A DNA stretch of 64,000 nucleotides from Neocallimastix lanati (nom. inval.) (Eukaryota; Neocallimastigomycota; Neocallimastigomycetes; Neocallimastigales; Neocallimastigaceae), in NCBI GenBank assembly GCA_016946835.1, contig JACVTC010000117.1, forward strand, positions 83,501 through 147,500, written 5' to 3'. A program made the position numbers and the translations under genes. Shown piece by piece: positions 60,449 through 64,000 of the stretch. The notes beneath the pieces were generated by a model. That model saw only the letters and a program-made list of their open reading frames with translations. It did not search any database and was not told the origin of the DNA. Each line of letters begins with the position of its first letter. Within the stretch, counting starts at the first letter, position 1.

Positions 60449-61445
60449 TCTCAAATATTAATTATATGATTTATAATTTTTTTTATATAAAAAATAAAAT
60501 GAAGTTATTTTCTTTTGATTATAATTAACTTAAATAATTATTAATTTTAAAAAAAAATAATACAAAAATAAATTTTTTTCAAAAATTTTTATTAAAACAG
60601 TAAATATATTGTTTAATTTTTCCCTTTAAATCCTTTAATAAAAATTTGCCTATTACTTTAATTATAAAAATAAAATGTATTTTTAATTATATATTAGGAA
60701 AAAAAAATTAAATATTTGAAATAAATATATATAAATTTATTTTTCATCCTTATTTTTTTTGTATCATTGTATTAATATATATATATGGATAAAAAAAAAT
60801 TCAATACATTATTATATGAAATGCTAAAAATGTTAAATAATTGATATCGTTTATAAATTTGTACAATAATAATTTTATTATATATAATTAAAAAAAAAAA
60901 AAAAATTAAAATTTTGTAATAAAATATTACTAACTTTAAAATTTAAAATTCAAAAAAAAGAAAAAACTTAAAAAAAATTAAGATTTTAAAAAAAAAAAAT
61001 TTTAAAATTTAAAATAAATTAATTTAAAATTGAACCTTGATTGATAAAATTACTTTTATTACAATAAATAATTTTTAAAAATTTAAATTTAAAATATATT
61101 GATTGATGATTTTTTTTTCTTTATAACGATAATGTGTAATTTTCTGCAATGTCCTTTTTTATTATTATTATTTATACAATATAGACTAAATGGAAACTTA
61201 CCAAAATTAGCTCTAAATCTTTTCTTAACTGAAATAACAATAATTTTTATAATAGATTTCAAAAAAAATTGTAATCATTGTAATTATTGATTGATAAACT
61301 TTTTTAATCTTTTTTGTGAATATAATAGTTTTTTCATGTCTAGTTTAAAGTTTATTCATAAATAATAAACTTATATCTTGTTATTTTATTATATATATAT
61401 ATAATTTTTCTTTTATTTTTAATTTTATTTATTTTTTTTATTCTT

Positions 61446-61483
<38 letters not shown>

Positions 61484-62553
61484 ATTGAACAATATTTTGG
61501 GAATCTAAATATTCCTGAAGAAGTTCAGAAACTAAAATAATTTATGATAATGATACAAATAATGAAGTTATTTTAAAGTTATAGTGTTATTAAACTTTTA
61601 GATATTTGAATGCATCAAAATATGAGTATATAAATCTATGAAATAAATTATATATTTATAATAAGATAGTTCTAAATACTATATTTTAGCACCAATTAAA
61701 CTAATAACCAAATTATTTGATAGTTTTAAAATAATATAACACCATATAAAATTAGTTCATTTTAAGAAGGATTATGATTTAAAATTCATACTTTTATTAT
61801 ATATGATTTAATTTATATTTTAATTTTTATAATTTGTAATCATAATTGGACGAAAAATAATTATTCACCCTTTAACATATATAGTATATACCTATAACAA
61901 CACATGCTTTCAAAAATAAGTAATAAAAGAATAGTAGTTGTGTTTTTCTAATAATCATAATAACAATGATTCACCTACGAATCTTGTTTCAATAGTTAAA
62001 ATAAATGAGCCAAAATCTAATAATTTTCTATTTGTATAAATTTTACATTACATCATATATGCTAAACATACGATTATAAGTTTATATTTTAATCAATTAT
62101 ATACATGTTATATTTTGAATATAAATACTTTTATTTATAACATATTTGACATATATGCTAAGAATAATATTATTTTATACAATATATGTTATACATTACA
62201 TACAATGTGAAACAATGTAAATTTATAACAATATATAATTCATTCATAAAATTCTAATATTAATATAATTTTTTTATGAAAAATGAATGAAGTATAAATT
62301 AATAAAAAAAAAGAAAAAAAAGTGTTAACAAATAAAAATTTTTTTTTTTTTTTCTTTTTGTGTTGCTTAATTTCATATTATAATTTTTTTTATATTATTA
62401 ATAAATATAAATTATACTCTATTTGATAAATTTAACATATTTTTATTTTACATATAGTTAACAAATAATATTTAAATAAAATTTATATTTATATTATTTA
62501 ATCGTATAGAAAAAATGTATAATTATTTTTATTTTTATTATAATATAATTTTA

Positions 62554-62584
<31 letters not shown>

Positions 62585-62732
62585 TTAAAATATTATTATA
62601 TTATTTATTTATAAATAAATAATATTAAGTAGAAATATGACTTTATATATTTTTTAATATACCAATAAAAGTTATAAAGGACATTTTCCATAATTAATTA
62701 ATTAATTACATATTTTATTAGTAGATTAATAA
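59342..62732. other. AT-rich spacer with a short direct duplication
   Basis: About 3.4 kb without a supported gene. A-tract at 59467-59493. Direct repeat at 59594-59779 (listed). (AAT)n run at 60402-60446. TA run at 61445-61470. Scattered less AT-biased sequence at 61490-61760 and 61840-62020 could be old transposon material, but no motif is firm. A 63-codon frame at 61099-61290 is hydrophobic and not convincing. Confidence 0.6.
59594..59779. repeat. Direct duplication upstream of the CAP gene
   Basis: A unit of about 55 bases (59594-59645 and 59724-59779) contains TTTTTTCATATTTATAAT and ends AATACGGTTACTTT. A separate CCGTATG lies between them. Spacing about 130 bases. It could be a regulatory duplication or an element end. 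Confidence 0.7.
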
Positions 62733-63815
62733 TCAACCATCACTATAATAATTACTGGAGGTACCACAATATCTATATTTTCTACAACACATGCCAACTT
62801 CAGAATAGAAACCAGAATTTGGATTATATTTTCCTTCTATTGAAGAAGTTGAAATTACATTAACCGTCTTAGAACTCAAATGTAGTTTGATTTATTGACA
62901 AACATCGAAAAGAGTCAGTTTGACAATCATCAGCACATTTATCACAATATCCATATTTATTACAACAAGAACGAGCCTCAAAACCTGCACCTAAATAAGG
63001 GTCATATTTACCTGTAACAATTGAAGTTGGAATATTTTTACTTATAGTTTTTGTTGAATGTGAAGTCTTTTTAATTATAATTTTAAATGATGTAGGAATG
63101 GTATTAATTAAAATTGGAATATTTATATCTTTAGTTTTAGTTGAAGTTGGAATCTTTTCAGAAGTAAGGATAAAAGTCTCTCTAGAAAAAAGTAATTATA
63201 GAAAAGATAACAGTATTAGTACTTGAAACAAGTTTTTCAGTTGTTGTAACTATTTCTTTAATAAATGAAGAATTAATATTTATAGACTTTGGAGTCGATA
63301 AAGATTGATTTCTAATGGAAAGACATTCATCAAAGTTTAAATAATAATGATAATAAAAAATTCTAAATTTGTTTAACAAATTTTCAGATCCTGTATTATT
63401 TTTATAAATATTTTGATACTCATAAAAATGTTTTTCATATAAAAAATAAGTTGCTTCATAACATTCGTTAAATCTGCAATTATATTTTAAATAAGGTTTA
63501 TCGGAGTAATTTTTGTATATTTTAATATTATTTGTTCGGGAAGACAAAATAAGATTACATATGGCAACACTTATGTCCATTTGTGATGGATATAGAGAGT
63601 TAAGTAAAAATTAGGTATGAGTATTTACAGCATATTTTCAATTTTTCAATTTGGAGCATGCTTAAAATGATCCTTGAAGAATTCTCTACATTCAGTTTTT
63701 TCATATGATTCACATTACTTATCAAAATACAATGGTGTATACCATGAAAATGTCATATTCGAAACCGTATGCATTCAATTCCGTTAAGTGCAAGAAAAAT
63801 CAGTAATTTTTTCAT
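62733..63815 (-). pseudogene. Decayed secreted protein with two CBM18 chitin-binding modules
   Basis: Minus-strand pieces of one gene. A signal-peptide-like start at 63815 reads MKKLLIFLALNGIECIRF. An exon-like piece at about 63660-63725 reads ESYEKTECREFFKDHFKHAP and hits a stop. The open piece 63182-63580 contains KYNCRFNECYEATYFLYEKH and NFDECLSIRNQSLSTPKS. A Thr/Ser/Ile-rich linker follows at about 63020-63180. Two hevein-like modules end the gene: about 62890-63015 (GKYDPYLGAGFEARSCCNKY, GYCDKCADDCQ) and about 62733-62840 (GKYNPNSGFYSEVGMCCRKY, RYCGTSSNYY). Stops and frame changes between pieces exceed what introns explain, and the second module lacks some Cys, so decay is likely. An intron-rich living gene is a less likely alternative. 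Confidence 0.65.
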
Positions 63816-64000
63816 GATTAAAAGAAAAGATACTTACCACTGAATTCACTTTGACCGTATTTATAAAACAATAATTATTAGTATCTATAACAAAATTCTA
63901 TAATAAATACCAGAAAAAAAGTAATATAAAAATTTTTATTTTATTTTATTTTATTATTTATTCTATTTATTCTATTTATTATATAATATTTTGTTATAAT
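63816..64000. other. AT-rich window end
   Basis: The flank of the CBM18 relic, ending in TTTTATTTTA and TTCTATTTA repeats at 63930-63980. No gene seen. Confidence 0.6.

Noticed and set aside
61099-61290. 63-codon hydrophobic frame
   Set aside because: No recognisable domain; composition is explained by T-rich DNA.

Overview
The window is eukaryotic and extremely AT-rich, with long A/T homopolymers, (ATT)n and AATAAATAAT-type microsatellites, and short GT-AG introns. The gene content points to an anaerobic gut fungus (Neocallimastigomycota; the genus cannot be told from sequence alone). It holds a GH6 cellulase with a fungal CBM1, a carbohydrate esterase ending in two Cys-rich CBM10-type fungal dockerins, a CotH-family secreted protein, an intronless bacterial-looking GH13 alpha-glucosidase, and CBM18 chitin-binding proteins.

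Layout: 1-1.55 kb, a decayed LINE. 2.7-6.4 kb (-), a secreted GH6 cellulase with CBM1 and three nearly identical tandem catalytic domains. 8.59-8.69 kb, a long inverted repeat. 9.9-13.1 kb (-), a decayed Ty1/copia element. 16.1-18.8 kb (+), a 910-aa protein with two RING modules. 20.5-25.0 kb (-), a many-exon WW-WW-MyTH4-RhoGAP gene (ARHGAP39/Vilse type) with an apparent U12-type AT-AC intron. 27.5-29.0 kb, two divergent inverted copies of an unknown coding-like repeat. 29.7 kb, a perfect 21-bp hairpin. 30.4-31.9 kb, head-to-head copia fragments. 36.3-41.6 kb (+), a CotH gene split by a young LTR retrotransposon with identical 387-bp LTRs and an AATT target duplication. 44.0-45.0 kb, uncharacterised gene remnants. 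49.2-50.8 kb (+), a CE6-like esterase with CBM13 and two dockerins. 52.2-53.9 kb (-), the GH13 alpha-glucosidase. 54.5-56.3 kb, a tandem segmental duplication with expanded microsatellites. 56.5-57.9 kb (+), another copia remnant. 58.5-59.3 kb (-), a CAP/PR-1 protein with CBM18. 62.7-63.8 kb (-), a decayed CBM18 gene. The rest is AT-rich spacer.

Functionally the intact enzymes fit plant-biomass degradation. The GH6 protein is a cellulose-binding cellulase that works free of the cellulosome, the esterase is built for the cellulosome through its dockerins, and the cytoplasmic-looking alpha-glucosidase would finish alpha-glucoside breakdown inside the cell. The two most unusual observations are the candidate minor-spliceosome intron and the retrotransposon insertion whose removal restores the CotH reading frame. 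All calls come from reading the sequence; no database search or expression data were available.
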